Positions 48,701 through 58,618 of a stretch of DNA of 64,000 bases are shown piece by piece. The notes below the pieces were generated by a model that saw only the letters and a program-made list of their open reading frames with translations, had not been told where the DNA came from and searched no databases. The first letter of the stretch is position 1. Each line of letters opens with the position of its first letter. A program made the translations under genes and the position numbers. The DNA comes from Streptococcus oralis ATCC 35037 (lineage in GTDB: Bacteria; Bacillota; Bacilli; Lactobacillales; Streptococcaceae): NCBI RefSeq assembly GCF_900637025.1, contig NZ_LR134336.1, forward strand, positions 1,584,501 to 1,648,500, given 5' to 3'.

Positions 48701-51700
48701 CCACCTTTACAAGGAAAGCCACCTCACAGACGGTAAAGATGACACCAGCTGGGCGCTCTCAAATGATGCCACAACTGGAAGCTTTACAGTCGATTTGGGG
48801 CAAAAGAGACGCTTTGACGTCGTTGAACTCAAGGAAGATATCGCCAAAGGTCAACGTATCTCTGGTTTCAAGATTGAAGTTGAAATCAACGGACGTTGGG
48901 TGACATACGGCGAAGGTTCGACCGTTGGTTACCGTCGCTTGGTTCAAGGCAAGCCTGTAGAAGCACAAAAAATCCGTGTAACCATCACTGGTGCTCAAGC
49001 AACTCCAATCTTGACCAACTTCTCAGTCTACAAGACACCAAGCAGCATTGAAAAGACTGATGGCTACCCTCTTGGACTTGAATACCACTCAAACACAACG
49101 GCAGATACAGCCGGAACAACTTGGTACAATGAATCTGAAGGTGTTCGTGGCACTTCTATGTGGACCAATCAAAAAGATGCCAAAGTAAGCTATACCTTCA
49201 CAGGAACCAAGGCCTATGTCGTCTCTACAGTCGACCCAGGTCATGGAGAAATGTCTGTCTACGTTGATGGTCAAAAGGTTGCCGATGTCCAAACTAAGAA
49301 TGCTAGCCGTAAACGCAGCCAAAAAGTCTTTGAGACAGGCGATTTAGCACCAGGCCAACACACTATTACCCTCGTGAACAAAACAGGCGAACCAATTGCT
49401 ACAGAAGGGATCTACACCCTAAACAATGATAGCAAAGGGATGTTTGAACTTGAGTCTACTAACTACGAAGTCGAAAAAGGAAAACCAGTCACTGTTAAAA
49501 TTAAACGTGTTGGTGGAAGCAAGGGAGCTGCTACTGTTCGCTTCATCACAGAACCTGGAACTGGGGTTCACGGTAAAGTTTACCAAGATACAACTCAAGA
49601 TGTGACTTTTGAAGATGGAGAAACAGAAAAGACTGTGACCATCCCAACGATTGACTTTACTGAACAAGCCGACTCTGTCTTTGACTTCAAAGCCAAGCTC
49701 ACTTCTGTCACTGATGGTGCCCTGCTCGGTTTTGCTACCGATGCAACCATCCAAGTGATGAAAGCTGAATTGCTGATCAAGGACCAAACAAGTTATGATG
49801 ACCAAGCTAGTCAGTTGGATTACAGTCCTGGCTGGCACCATGAAACCAATTCGGCAGACAAATACCAAAAGACGGAGTCTTGGGCTTCCTTTGGTCGCTT
49901 AACTGATGAGCAAAAGAAAAAGACAACTGTCACAGCCTACTTCTACGGTACTGGACTTGATATCAAGGGCTATGTCGATCCAAATCATGGTATCTACAAG
50001 GTATTCCTCGACGGCAAAGAAGTTCCTTACCAAGAGGGTATGGGAAATGCTTCGACTATTGATGGTAAGAAATACTTTAGCGGTCACGCTGCCCAACGCC
50101 AAGGCAATCAAACTCTGGTTAGCCTAAAAGGTCTGGACGAAAACTTGCACGCAGTCACCCTTCAACTCGATCCTGATCGAAACGATTTGTCTCGAAATAT
50201 CGGTATCCAGGTAGACCAATTCATCACTCGTGGCGAAGGCAGTGAACTCTACAGTAAGGCAGATATCATCCAGTCTATCTCTAAATGGAAAGATGATCTG
50301 TCAAACTTTGATCCAGCAGGTTTGAAAAATACAGCTACTGCACGTCAAGCTTTCCAAGCAAATCTAGAAAAATTGAGAAACCAACTCAGTGCTGATGCAG
50401 TGGATGTTCAAGAAGTCATGTTGACTGTCAGCGCCTTACAAGATATCCTGTCCAAGGACGAGAACTATCAAAGAGGGCAAGAGGAACCTAGTCCAGATCA
50501 ACCTGAACAGCCTGAAGAACCTTCTAAACCTGATCAACCTGAACAACCTGCTCAACCAAAACAACCGGAAATTGAGTACGATAAGGCTATGGACAGCTTG
50601 GCAAAAGCTATCGAGAAAAAAGTCGCTGAGCTTGGATCCAACAAGGAAGCTAAGAAGCAATTGTTAGCAATTGCTGACCAAGCCATTGCTGCCATCCAAG
50701 AAGCTAAGACTCAGGAAGCAGTCAACAAAGCACTTGAAACTGCTCTCGAACAAATCAGCAAGCTCGAAGCAGCTCAGCCTGAAAAACCAGCGCAACCGGA
50801 AAATCCTGCTCAGCCTGAGAAACCTGTTCAGCCTGAAAAGCCAGCGCAACCGGAAAAACCTGCTCAACCGGAAAAGCCAGCTCAACCAGAAACTCCAGTT
50901 CAACCTGAGAAACCTGCTCAGCCTGAAAAGCCGACTCAACCGGAAAAGCCAGCTCAACCTGAAACTCCAGCGCAACCTGAGAAACCTGCTCAACCTGAGA
51001 AACCGGCGCAACCTGAGAAACCGGCGCAACCGGAAACTCCAGCGCAACCGGAAACTCCGGCTCAGCCTGAAAAACCGGCGCAACCGGAAAAACCGGCGCA
51101 ACCGGAAAAACCGGCGCAACCGGAAAAACCTGCTCAACCTGAGAAACCTGCTGAGACTGAGAAACCTGCTCAACCTGAGAAACCTGCTCAGCCTGAAACT
51201 CCAGCTCAACCTGAGAAACCAGCGCAACCGGAAAAGCCAACTCAACCTGAGAAACCTGCTCAGCCTGAAACTCCAGCTCAACCGGAAAAGCCGGCTGAAC
51301 CTGAGAAACCTGCTCAGCCTGAGAAACCAATTACGTCTTCAAGTCCTGAGGAAGGGGTTAAAGACCTTGTCTTTACACTTCCAAGCTTGGAAATCGTCAA
51401 TAAGGTCGTACCGTTCAAGACTATTCGTCACGAAAACCCACAATTAGACAAAGGAAAAGAGCATGTTCTATCAGAAGGAAAAGACGGTCTTTTAGTTGAG
51501 TATGTTGAAGTGGATGGTGACAATCGCAAGGTTCTCCAAACAGAAGCAACTCCAGCTCAAGATCGAGTGATTGAGGTAGGTAGCAAACAAAGCTCAGTTG
51601 GTACAGAAGCGCCACCAGTTGTGACTCTTCCTGAGTATGTTCTACCAAGAGAGACTGAAAAACCGACTCCAGCCGTAACAGATAATTCATCAGCAAAAGA

Positions 51701-51851
51701 TGAAAAAGCTCCTGTTACAGCTACGGTCAAAGAAGACAAGGAAAGAGAACTCCCTGCAACTGGGGAACAAGAAGCAACTGCTTTCCTCTTCTTGGCAGCC
51801 ATTACTTCTATCTTGTCTCTCCTCATCTTCCAAAAGAATTTCAAAGACTAA
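45756..51851 (+). CDS. Wall-anchored trypsin-like protease fused to GH29 alpha-L-fucosidase
   Basis: 2031 residues. YSIRK-type signal (FSIRKLTVGVASVIVGLAFF). Serine-protease domain about 140-405 with a His198, Asp263, Ser354 triad (LTVAHNF, KNDLALV, SGLSGGGI). Two cell-wall-binding-like repeats (about 407-451, GWYQGDNGNRYYFTDEGRML). MucBP-like region (about 452-622). GH29 domain (about 645-955) with likely nucleophile Asp812 in FIEVWMDGARG; F5/8C or CBM32-like domain (about 967-1095); a beta module (1102-1222), Calx-beta-like (1229-1335), and another module (1345-1497). Then helical regions, about 30 six-residue AQPEKP-type repeats, a G5-like domain, and LPATG near 2000. GH29 cuts alpha-1,3/1,4 fucose; the protease may act on host proteins or other surface proteins. 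One frame, no frameshift seen. Confidence 0.9.
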   Translation: MNRYLFEKGQTFSIRKLTVGVASVIVGLAFFASGTVRADETSPATTSNLDQQMKQVADIEETKVEPVKEEGRVEAEKQETPAADTNSADLLPEDIQDRAYPDTPVKELDTTTIVDQKASPKVETKSILKDKEEAPKEAENGNRAIINGGQDLKHINYEGQPATAATMVYSTYNAGEQRYLVSGSGIFVAPNLILTVAHNFLEANKETSEGHIRGGKSAQFYYNVGSNSEKKNSLPSSGTTVLFREKDIHFWNKKEFGKGYKNDLALVEAPIPLPIASPNKAATFAPLAEHKTHQPGEAISTIGYPTDSSSKELKQPILAGQLYKADGTIRSVESYDDKGTTGITYKTTSVSGLSGGGIVDSQGKVLGVHQHGTVDNGVAEKDRFGGGLVLSPEQLKWVKDMIAKYGVKGWYQGDNGNRYYFTDEGRMLRNETAVIGSNEYSFNQDGIATLTKGVEYGRVVIQHEDEEGNPVKDNDTFIEQTAVDSPFDYNFKKEIEKTDFYQKNKDKYEIVSIDGVAVNKQLKDTWTEDYNVVSKAPAGTRVIKVVYKVNKGSFKVYYRQKGTTTELAEATVDNNEGQEYDVSFVNTFHAKDIAGYRPVKTSLEARIQHKGVNEVVFEYEPVADTANPTTPTPPVAHPEDKETEIGNHGPLPSKAQLDYHKEELAAFIHYGMNTYTNSEWGNGKEDPRYFNPTNLDTDQWIRTLKETGFKRTIMVVKHHDGFVAYPSKYTNHTVAASPWKDGKGDLLEEVSKSASKYDMNMGVYLSPWDANHPKYHVATEKEYNQYYLNQLKEILGNPKYGNKGKFIEVWMDGARGSGAQKVTYTFDEWFKYIKEAEGDIAIFSAQPTSVRWIGNERGIAGDPVWHKVKRANITDDVKNEYLNHGDPDGDMYSVGEADVSIRSGWFYHDNQQPKSLKELMDIYFKSVGRGTPLLLNIPPNKEGKFADADVARLKEFKATLDQMYATDFAKGATVTASSTRQNHLYKESHLTDGKDDTSWALSNDATTGSFTVDLGQKRRFDVVELKEDIAKGQRISGFKIEVEINGRWVTYGEGSTVGYRRLVQGKPVEAQKIRVTITGAQATPILTNFSVYKTPSSIEKTDGYPLGLEYHSNTTADTAGTTWYNESEGVRGTSMWTNQKDAKVSYTFTGTKAYVVSTVDPGHGEMSVYVDGQKVADVQTKNASRKRSQKVFETGDLAPGQHTITLVNKTGEPIATEGIYTLNNDSKGMFELESTNYEVEKGKPVTVKIKRVGGSKGAATVRFITEPGTGVHGKVYQDTTQDVTFEDGETEKTVTIPTIDFTEQADSVFDFKAKLTSVTDGALLGFATDATIQVMKAELLIKDQTSYDDQASQLDYSPGWHHETNSADKYQKTESWASFGRLTDEQKKKTTVTAYFYGTGLDIKGYVDPNHGIYKVFLDGKEVPYQEGMGNASTIDGKKYFSGHAAQRQGNQTLVSLKGLDENLHAVTLQLDPDRNDLSRNIGIQVDQFITRGEGSELYSKADIIQSISKWKDDLSNFDPAGLKNTATARQAFQANLEKLRNQLSADAVDVQEVMLTVSALQDILSKDENYQRGQEEPSPDQPEQPEEPSKPDQPEQPAQPKQPEIEYDKAMDSLAKAIEKKVAELGSNKEAKKQLLAIADQAIAAIQEAKTQEAVNKALETALEQISKLEAAQPEKPAQPENPAQPEKPVQPEKPAQPEKPAQPEKPAQPETPVQPEKPAQPEKPTQPEKPAQPETPAQPEKPAQPEKPAQPEKPAQPETPAQPETPAQPEKPAQPEKPAQPEKPAQPEKPAQPEKPAETEKPAQPEKPAQPETPAQPEKPAQPEKPTQPEKPAQPETPAQPEKPAEPEKPAQPEKPITSSSPEEGVKDLVFTLPSLEIVNKVVPFKTIRHENPQLDKGKEHVLSEGKDGLLVEYVEVDGDNRKVLQTEATPAQDRVIEVGSKQSSVGTEAPPVVTLPEYVLPRETEKPTPAVTDNSSAKDEKAPVTATVKEDKERELPATGEQEATAFLFLAAITSILSLLIFQKNFKD
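50773..51330 (+). repeat. Imperfect 18-bp repeats (AQPEKP spacer)
   Basis: About 30 tandem six-codon units (AQPEKP, with AQPETP, VQPEKP, TQPEKP and AETEKP variants). They form the wall-spanning segment and are prone to copy-number change. The long open frames on the opposite strand here are artefacts. Confidence 0.9.
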
Positions 51852-51896
51852 TAACCCTCTTTGATTGATTCTTTCTAATTATTCAGTTCCCCCGTT

Positions 51897-51923
51897 GAGA
51901 AGACCAGTTGGTCTTCTCTTTTT
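51897..51923 (+). terminator. Terminator of the protease-fucosidase gene
   Basis: Stem GAGAAGACC / GGTCTTCTC with an AGTT loop, then TTTTT. Confidence 0.88.
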
Positions 51924-51954
51924 CTATCTGTAAAATTTAAAAACATCCACAAAT

Positions 51955-52007
51955 TAAACAGCACCCCAAAAGTCAGACAGAAAAAATCTAACTTTTGCGG
52001 TGCTGTT
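51955..52007 (-). terminator. Long stem-loop after dexB
   Basis: AACAGCACC-C-CAAAAGT pairs with ACTTTTG-C-GGTGCTGTT. A long stem with a short A/T-rich end, next to the dexB stop. Confidence 0.65.
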
Positions 52008-52015
52008 CACTTATT

Positions 52016-53635
<1,620 letters not shown>

Positions 53636-53660
53636 TCATTATTTTCATAATCTATAGTCT

Positions 53661-53698
53661 ATGATAGCGCTTTTTAAAACTTAGTGCAAGCGTTTGCC
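53661..53698 (-). promoter_or_regulatory. dexB promoter with two cre sites
   Basis: Leftward -35 TTGCAC (53689-53684), 17 bp, -10 TATCAT (53666-53661). TGATAGCGCTTTTT (53662-53675) covers the -10 and TGCAAGCGTTTGCC (53685-53698) covers the -35; both match cre closely. Confidence 0.72.
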
Positions 53699-53778
53699 TA
53701 ATCTTTTTGATTTCTTTTTTGACTCCGTAGTTTCCTATCTTCCAATTTTTTATTATAATAGAGATCAGAGGTAAAAAA

Positions 53779-55263
53779 ATGAAAAAACAAGCTTTTAGTT
53801 CTGAACAATATTTGAATCTACAGCGCGACCACATTTTGGAGCGCATCAACCAATTTGACGGCAAACTCTATTTGGAGTTTGGTGGCAAAATGTTAGAAGA
53901 TTTCCACGCTGCTCGTGTCCTTCCTGGTTATGAGCCTGACAATAAAATCAAGCTCTTGCAAGAATTGAAAGAGCAGGTTGAAGTTGTGATTGCCATTAAC
54001 GCAAGCAACATCGAGCATTCTAAAGCGCGTGGCGACCTAGGCATTTCTTATGACCAAGAAGTTCTTCGTTTGATTGATAAATTCAATGAATTAGGAATTT
54101 TTGTTGGTTCCGTTGTCATCACACAATACGCTGGCCAACCCGCTGCAGATGCCTTCCGCAACCAGTTAGATAAAAACGGGATTGATTCCTATCTTCATTA
54201 TCCAATTAAAGGATACCCGACGGATATGGACCACATCATTTCTTCTGAAGGTATGGGGAAAAACGACTATATCAAAACCAGTCGCAACTTGATCGTCGTG
54301 ACGGCTCCTGGACCTGGTTCTGGAAAATTAGCAACTTGTATGTCCAATATGTACCACGACCAACTTAATGGCATCAAGTCTGGTTACGCTAAGTTTGAAA
54401 CCTTCCCAGTTTGGAACCTGCCCCTTCATCATCCAGTCAATTTGGCCTACGAGGCTGCAACCGCAGACCTTGATGATGTCAATATGATTGACCCTTTCCA
54501 TCTCCAAACCTACGGAGAAACCACTGTCAACTACAACCGTGATATTGAAATCTTCCCAGTACTTAAACGTATGTTGGAACGTATACTTGGTGAATCTCCA
54601 TACGCTTCACCAACAGACATGGGTGTCAACATGGTTGGTTTCGCTATTACAGATGATGAAGCTGCTATCGAAGCTTCAAAACAAGAAATCATTCGCCGTT
54701 ACTATCAAACAGTTCTTGACTTCAAGGCTGAAAAAGTTGGCGAATCTGCTGTCAAGAAAATCGAGTTGCTCATGAACGACCTCGGTATCACACCTGCAGA
54801 CCGTAAGGTTGCTGTCGCTGCACGTCAAAAAGCAGAAGAAACTGGTGGCCCTGCCCTAGCCCTTGAATTACCAAATGGGGAAATCGTAACTGGTAAAAAC
54901 TCAGAGCTCTTTGGCCCTACAGCCGCTGCCTTGATCAATGCGATTAAGAAATCTGCTGACATTGCTAAGGAAGTGAAATTGATTGAGCCTGAAGTTGTCA
55001 AACCAATTCAAGGCCTCAAGATTAACCATCTAGGCAGTCGCAATCCTCGCCTCCACTCAAATGAGATTTTGATTGCACTTGCAATCACGGCTATGGAAAA
55101 CCCTGATGCTGCGCGTGCCATGGAAGAACTTGGGAATCTCAAAGGAAGCGAAGCTCATTCAACCATCATCCTGACCGATGAAGACAAGAATGTCCTACGA
55201 AAATTGGGTATCAACGTAACCTTTGACCCATTCTACCAATACGATCGCTTGTATCGCAAATAA
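53779..55263 (+). CDS. DUF1846 family protein
   Basis: 494 residues, conserved in streptococci and other Firmicutes. Starts [22 protein letters not shown]; nucleotide-like loop [19 protein letters not shown] (about 173-192). Structures exist for the family but a role is not settled. Divergent from dexB, TATAAT at 53754-53759 just upstream. Confidence 0.88.
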   Translation: MKKQAFSSEQYLNLQRDHILERINQFDGKLYLEFGGKMLEDFHAARVLPGYEPDNKIKLLQELKEQVEVVIAINASNIEHSKARGDLGISYDQEVLRLIDKFNELGIFVGSVVITQYAGQPAADAFRNQLDKNGIDSYLHYPIKGYPTDMDHIISSEGMGKNDYIKTSRNLIVVTAPGPGSGKLATCMSNMYHDQLNGIKSGYAKFETFPVWNLPLHHPVNLAYEAATADLDDVNMIDPFHLQTYGETTVNYNRDIEIFPVLKRMLERILGESPYASPTDMGVNMVGFAITDDEAAIEASKQEIIRRYYQTVLDFKAEKVGESAVKKIELLMNDLGITPADRKVAVAARQKAEETGGPALALELPNGEIVTGKNSELFGPTAAALINAIKKSADIAKEVKLIEPEVVKPIQGLKINHLGSRNPRLHSNEILIALAITAMENPDAARAMEELGNLKGSEAHSTIILTDEDKNVLRKLGINVTFDPFYQYDRLYRK

Positions 55264-55330
55264 ATAAACAAGGCTGGACAAAAACTCAATTCGAGATAAA
55301 AATCCAGTAAATCTTTACATAATAAAAAAA

Positions 55331-55381
55331 TCAAACGCATAATATCAAGTCTTTTGGACACTTGGTATTATGCGTTTTTAT
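55331..55381. terminator. Terminator between the DUF1846 gene and the histidine kinase gene
   Basis: Long stem AAACGCATAATATCAAG / CTTGGTATTATGCGTTT flanked by A and T tracts, serving converging genes. Confidence 0.85.
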
Positions 55382-55397
55382 GATTTTCCATTCTCAT

Positions 55398-56429
55398 TTA
55401 TTTCAATGAAATTGTCAACTCGACACAGGCTCCTACTTGGTCTGGATTGAGCAGAGTCAGACGACCACCGTGCAAGAGAGCTACTTGCTTAGAAAAGGCT
55501 AAGCCGATTCCATGATGGAGATTAGCTGAATTGCGGCTTTGGTCACTCTGATAAAAGAGCCGTTCCGCTCCCAGCAGCATCTCCTCTGAAAATGCAGGGC
55601 CATTGTTCCAGATAGCAAAAACCAACTGGTCCTGCTGCACTGATACCATCAGCTTCACTTCCTTTTGATTCTGGCCTGCATGTTCAAGCGCATTCAGTAA
55701 AATATTGAGCAAAGCTCGCTTGAGATAGTCCAAATGAATTGACAAAATCAGACTAAGCTCACAATCTTCTTGGAGGTAGAAACGATGGCTTTCCTGTTTG
55801 CTGAACAGTGCCCAATCATCCTGTAGATAAGCCAAAAAGTCCCCTAAGGAAAGCTGAATGAACTGATTAGAATCAATCTGAAAAGTCTTAGCGTAATCAA
55901 TCAAAGAGCCACAATACTCTTCCATCTTGTGACTAGCCTGCAAAATCTCAGCAGCATAGTCTGCCTGTGGATGGCCCAACTGCGCCAATTCCAAGAGCTC
56001 AGCGTTCCCTTTAATCACAGTTAGGGGCGTCTTCAAATCGTGCGATGTCGCTGACAGCTGTAAAATCAACTCCTGATTATGCTGCTGCTCTCTTTCTAGA
56101 AGACGAGCATTTTCTTGGTGGCTGCTCCGTAAATCGCTATAGACTTCTAGCATTTCCTCAATCCGAAAAAGCTGACTTTGATTTTCTTCTAAAAGCTTCT
56201 CGCTCTTTAGCATTTTTATTTCCCTGTCGATTTTTCGGAGCAATTTCAAAATATGATAAAAAGTAATCAGCAGCAAGCTCCCTGCCCAGAAGAACAAGGT
56301 GAAAAGAACGTAATCACTTCCTTGCGTAAATTCATAGCCTATAAGCACAAAAATCAAAACATGGAAAAAGACGATTTTTAAACTGGTTGTCCAAACTAGG
56401 CTTTTGAAATTTCGGGTTCTAATTGCCAT
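55398..56429 (-). CDS. Sensor histidine kinase
   Basis: 343 residues. Two N-terminal membrane spans close together (about 15-32 and 40-60) with almost no extracellular loop, as in bacitracin/intramembrane-sensing kinases. DHp with His in ATSHDLKTPLTVIKGN, N box NILLNALEHAG, HATPase_c to the end. Overlaps the response regulator by 34 bp. Likely partner of the ABC transporter encoded upstream. Confidence 0.88.
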   Translation of the reverse strand: MAIRTRNFKSLVWTTSLKIVFFHVLIFVLIGYEFTQGSDYVLFTLFFWAGSLLLITFYHILKLLRKIDREIKMLKSEKLLEENQSQLFRIEEMLEVYSDLRSSHQENARLLEREQQHNQELILQLSATSHDLKTPLTVIKGNAELLELAQLGHPQADYAAEILQASHKMEEYCGSLIDYAKTFQIDSNQFIQLSLGDFLAYLQDDWALFSKQESHRFYLQEDCELSLILSIHLDYLKRALLNILLNALEHAGQNQKEVKLMVSVQQDQLVFAIWNNGPAFSEEMLLGAERLFYQSDQSRNSANLHHGIGLAFSKQVALLHGGRLTLLNPDQVGACVELTISLK

Positions 56430-57094
56430 CTATAGCCTACTCCTCTCACTGTTGCGATTGCTTGCAGCCCTTCTTGTTTGCATTTTTGGCGAATCTGATA
56501 TACGTATTCTGAGATGGAGCGAAGCTGTGTTTCTGAGCTTTCTGGGTAAAGCAAGGTATGCAGGCGTTCAGCTGAAAAGGTCTGCTTGGGATTGCTAGCT
56601 AGTAAATGCAGCAACTTAAACTCTCGCTCTGAAAATTTCAAGACTTTACCAAAATAGGCAACTTCATAGCGCTCTGGATAAAATTGACAAGAAGCAATTT
56701 CAGAATATCGCTCCTCCCGTCTTTCCTCCCGCCGAAGATGAGCTCTGACACGCGCCAGCAATTCTTTGGTCCCAAAAGGCTTGACAATATAGTCATCTGC
56801 TCCGCGAAAGAGCCCTTCCACCTTGTCCGCCTCTAACTCCTTAGCTGTCAGAAAGATAATTGGACACGAAAGATGAGGACGAATGTAGGAACACAGCTCA
56901 AAACCATTAACAGGCTCCATCATCACATCTAGCAGAATCAAATCATATCCTACAAAATCCGTCAGCTCGAGCTCTTCTATCCGATCAAGCGTCGTCACGT
57001 CATAAGCATCTAGCTCTAGGACGTTTTTCACCAGCTTTAAAATGCTCCGGTCGTCATCAACCACCAAAATACGATACTGTCTCATGATTTCCAT
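56396..57094 (-). CDS. OmpR-family response regulator
   Basis: 232 residues. Receiver (about 7-120) with acidic pocket DDD, phospho-acceptor Asp in LILLDVMMEP and Lys in YIVKPFG; winged-helix DNA-binding domain (about 135-230, ISEYVYQIRQK, VRGVGYRW). GAGG ribosome site; a nearby ATG at 57085 is an alternative start. Follows the permease by 12 bp. Confidence 0.9.
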   Translation of the reverse strand: MEIMRQYRILVVDDDRSILKLVKNVLELDAYDVTTLDRIEELELTDFVGYDLILLDVMMEPVNGFELCSYIRPHLSCPIIFLTAKELEADKVEGLFRGADDYIVKPFGTKELLARVRAHLRREERREERYSEIASCQFYPERYEVAYFGKVLKFSEREFKLLHLLASNPKQTFSAERLHTLLYPESSETQLRSISEYVYQIRQKCKQEGLQAIATVRGVGYRWQLEPEISKA

Positions 57095-57106
57095 TATAGC
57101 ATACCT

Positions 57107-57829
57107 CTAGCGAACATCTCGTTTCAAGGTCAAGAATATAGCAGAGCTCCAAATCAAAGCTAGCCAGAACAGCTGTATTCCCAACCCTGATAGATCTATT
57201 GAATGCTGAAGCCCTTCATACTCAAAAAGATTTAGCGTAGCCAGATCGGGCAGGTACTTTGCTTCTTTGATAAAAGTTGTCAATAAACGGCTAAGACCAA
57301 TCAAGAGAGGAAATAGCACCGACACCGGCACAACCCAAGATTGAAAGAGCAAAGCGAGACCAGCAGCTAAAAGAGCCAGAAAAAGATTGCTGAGAAGACC
57401 AAAAGAGCTGTAATAGAGGAATTTCCCCAGTAAGGGCCAGCTAAAGTCTAGGTCAAATCGAGCCAGCATAACAAAGAAACAGCTGCCTATCATGACACTG
57501 TAGAGAACCAAGAGCAGAACGGCCAGAAAAAGGAATTTCCCAGCCAACCAAGCCTTTCTATTTGATACGGTTAGAAAATTCGTTCGCATCCCAGACTTGA
57601 CAAACTCCTGGGCAAAATAGAGGGAAGTAAAGATGACGATGACAGGCTGCGCCAGATAGAGAGCATGCAAAGCTTCACTCAGAGCCTTTGTCTGGCCAAC
57701 TGCTGTCTGACTGTAGTCAAGATTCATCAGAAAAAAAGGAACGACTACCAGAGCCACCAAGGCGACACCAAGAACGAGATAGTAAGAACGAAACTTAATC
57801 CATTCACTTTTAAGCAGAGCTTTTATCAT
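57107..57829 (-). CDS. ABC-2 permease, lantibiotic-protection type (second)
   Basis: About 240 residues with six membrane spans, LanG/MutG-like by context. Starts MIKALLKSEWIKFRSYYLV. A longer frame exists upstream to 58000, but it overlaps the neighbouring permease gene. The ATG overlaps the upstream stop as TGATG, so they are coupled. Confidence 0.78.
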   Translation of the reverse strand: MIKALLKSEWIKFRSYYLVLGVALVALVVVPFFLMNLDYSQTAVGQTKALSEALHALYLAQPVIVIFTSLYFAQEFVKSGMRTNFLTVSNRKAWLAGKFLFLAVLLLVLYSVMIGSCFFVMLARFDLDFSWPLLGKFLYYSSFGLLSNLFLALLAAGLALLFQSWVVPVSVLFPLLIGLSRLLTTFIKEAKYLPDLATLNLFEYEGLQHSIDLSGLGIQLFWLALIWSSAIFLTLKRDVR

Positions 57830-58617
57830 CAGTAGCGTCCTCCTAAATCCGTCTTCAAAAAGCGCAGAGAGGCCATGACGCCGATGACTAGCAACCATAC
57901 GCTTAGTATCAAGAGTCCTTGCAAGGGATTGTTGGCATATTGGGAAGTCGGCGTTGCAACAAATAACTCTCCTGCGGGCTGTGGCAGATAAGCACCCCAA
58001 CTCGTATGAGCTGCCAGGTAGTTTCCCAGATTATAGAGCTGGGGCACAAGAAAGAGTAAGGGAAGCAACATCGTCCGCCCAAGCAATCCCAATAAAAAGG
58101 ACAAGAGACCTAGCAATGCAGTAGCTAGTGCCTTCCATAAAAGATGACTCCAGGCAGCTTGATTAAGTAAAATTGGATGTAGCCCTTCTTTTCCTAAAGC
58201 CAAGTGCATGACAATATAGCTCAAATAAATGGATAACAAGCTAATGATGAGTGAAAACAAACCAAAGGTCAATATTTTCCCCATAAGTAGCTTCAAGCGG
58301 TTATTACAAGCCAATAGACTGGTTCGCAAGCTATGAGACTGAAATTCCGTTGCTCCCAAAATTCCAGATAAGATGACTAAAACCATACCACCCATAGAAG
58401 CGCCATTAAGACCTAGATATTCAAGCGGATCAATAGCTTCTGCCAGACCGGGAACCGTCTCAGGGGTCGCATCTAAACCGATAGACAGATACTGACGTCC
58501 CTCTAGCCATGACACAACAGGTACCAATAACAGCATAAAGACCACACTTACCCTGAAAGCCTTGGTTGATTGGATTTTCAACCACTCTGAATGCAATAAG
58601 GACATCGTTTCTTTCAT
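57829..58617 (-). CDS. ABC-2 permease, lantibiotic-protection type (first)
   Basis: 262 residues with about six membrane spans; begins MKETMSLLHSEWLKIQSTK, the usual start of LanE/LanG-type permeases. Coupled with the next permease; one base after the ATPase stop with AGGAGG inside the ATPase end. Confidence 0.78.
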   Translation of the reverse strand: MKETMSLLHSEWLKIQSTKAFRVSVVFMLLLVPVVSWLEGRQYLSIGLDATPETVPGLAEAIDPLEYLGLNGASMGGMVLVILSGILGATEFQSHSLRTSLLACNNRLKLLMGKILTFGLFSLIISLLSIYLSYIVMHLALGKEGLHPILLNQAAWSHLLWKALATALLGLLSFLLGLLGRTMLLPLLFLVPQLYNLGNYLAAHTSWGAYLPQPAGELFVATPTSQYANNPLQGLLILSVWLLVIGVMASLRFLKTDLGGRY

Positions 58618-58618
58618 C

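Noticed and set aside
50664..51281. 205-residue open frame on the minus strand over the AQPEKP repeats, and parallel frames on the plus strand
   Set aside because: Repeat DNA stays open in several frames; sequences are low-complexity and lack ribosome sites.
57085..57100. TATAAT directly at the response-regulator start as a promoter
   Set aside because: It overlaps the start codon region inside a compact operon, and no -35 accompanies it; chance is more likely.
57830..58000. Extended start of the second permease
   Set aside because: The extra residues overlap the upstream permease gene; the ATG at 57829 overlaps its stop and starts the usual MIKALLKSEW N-terminus.
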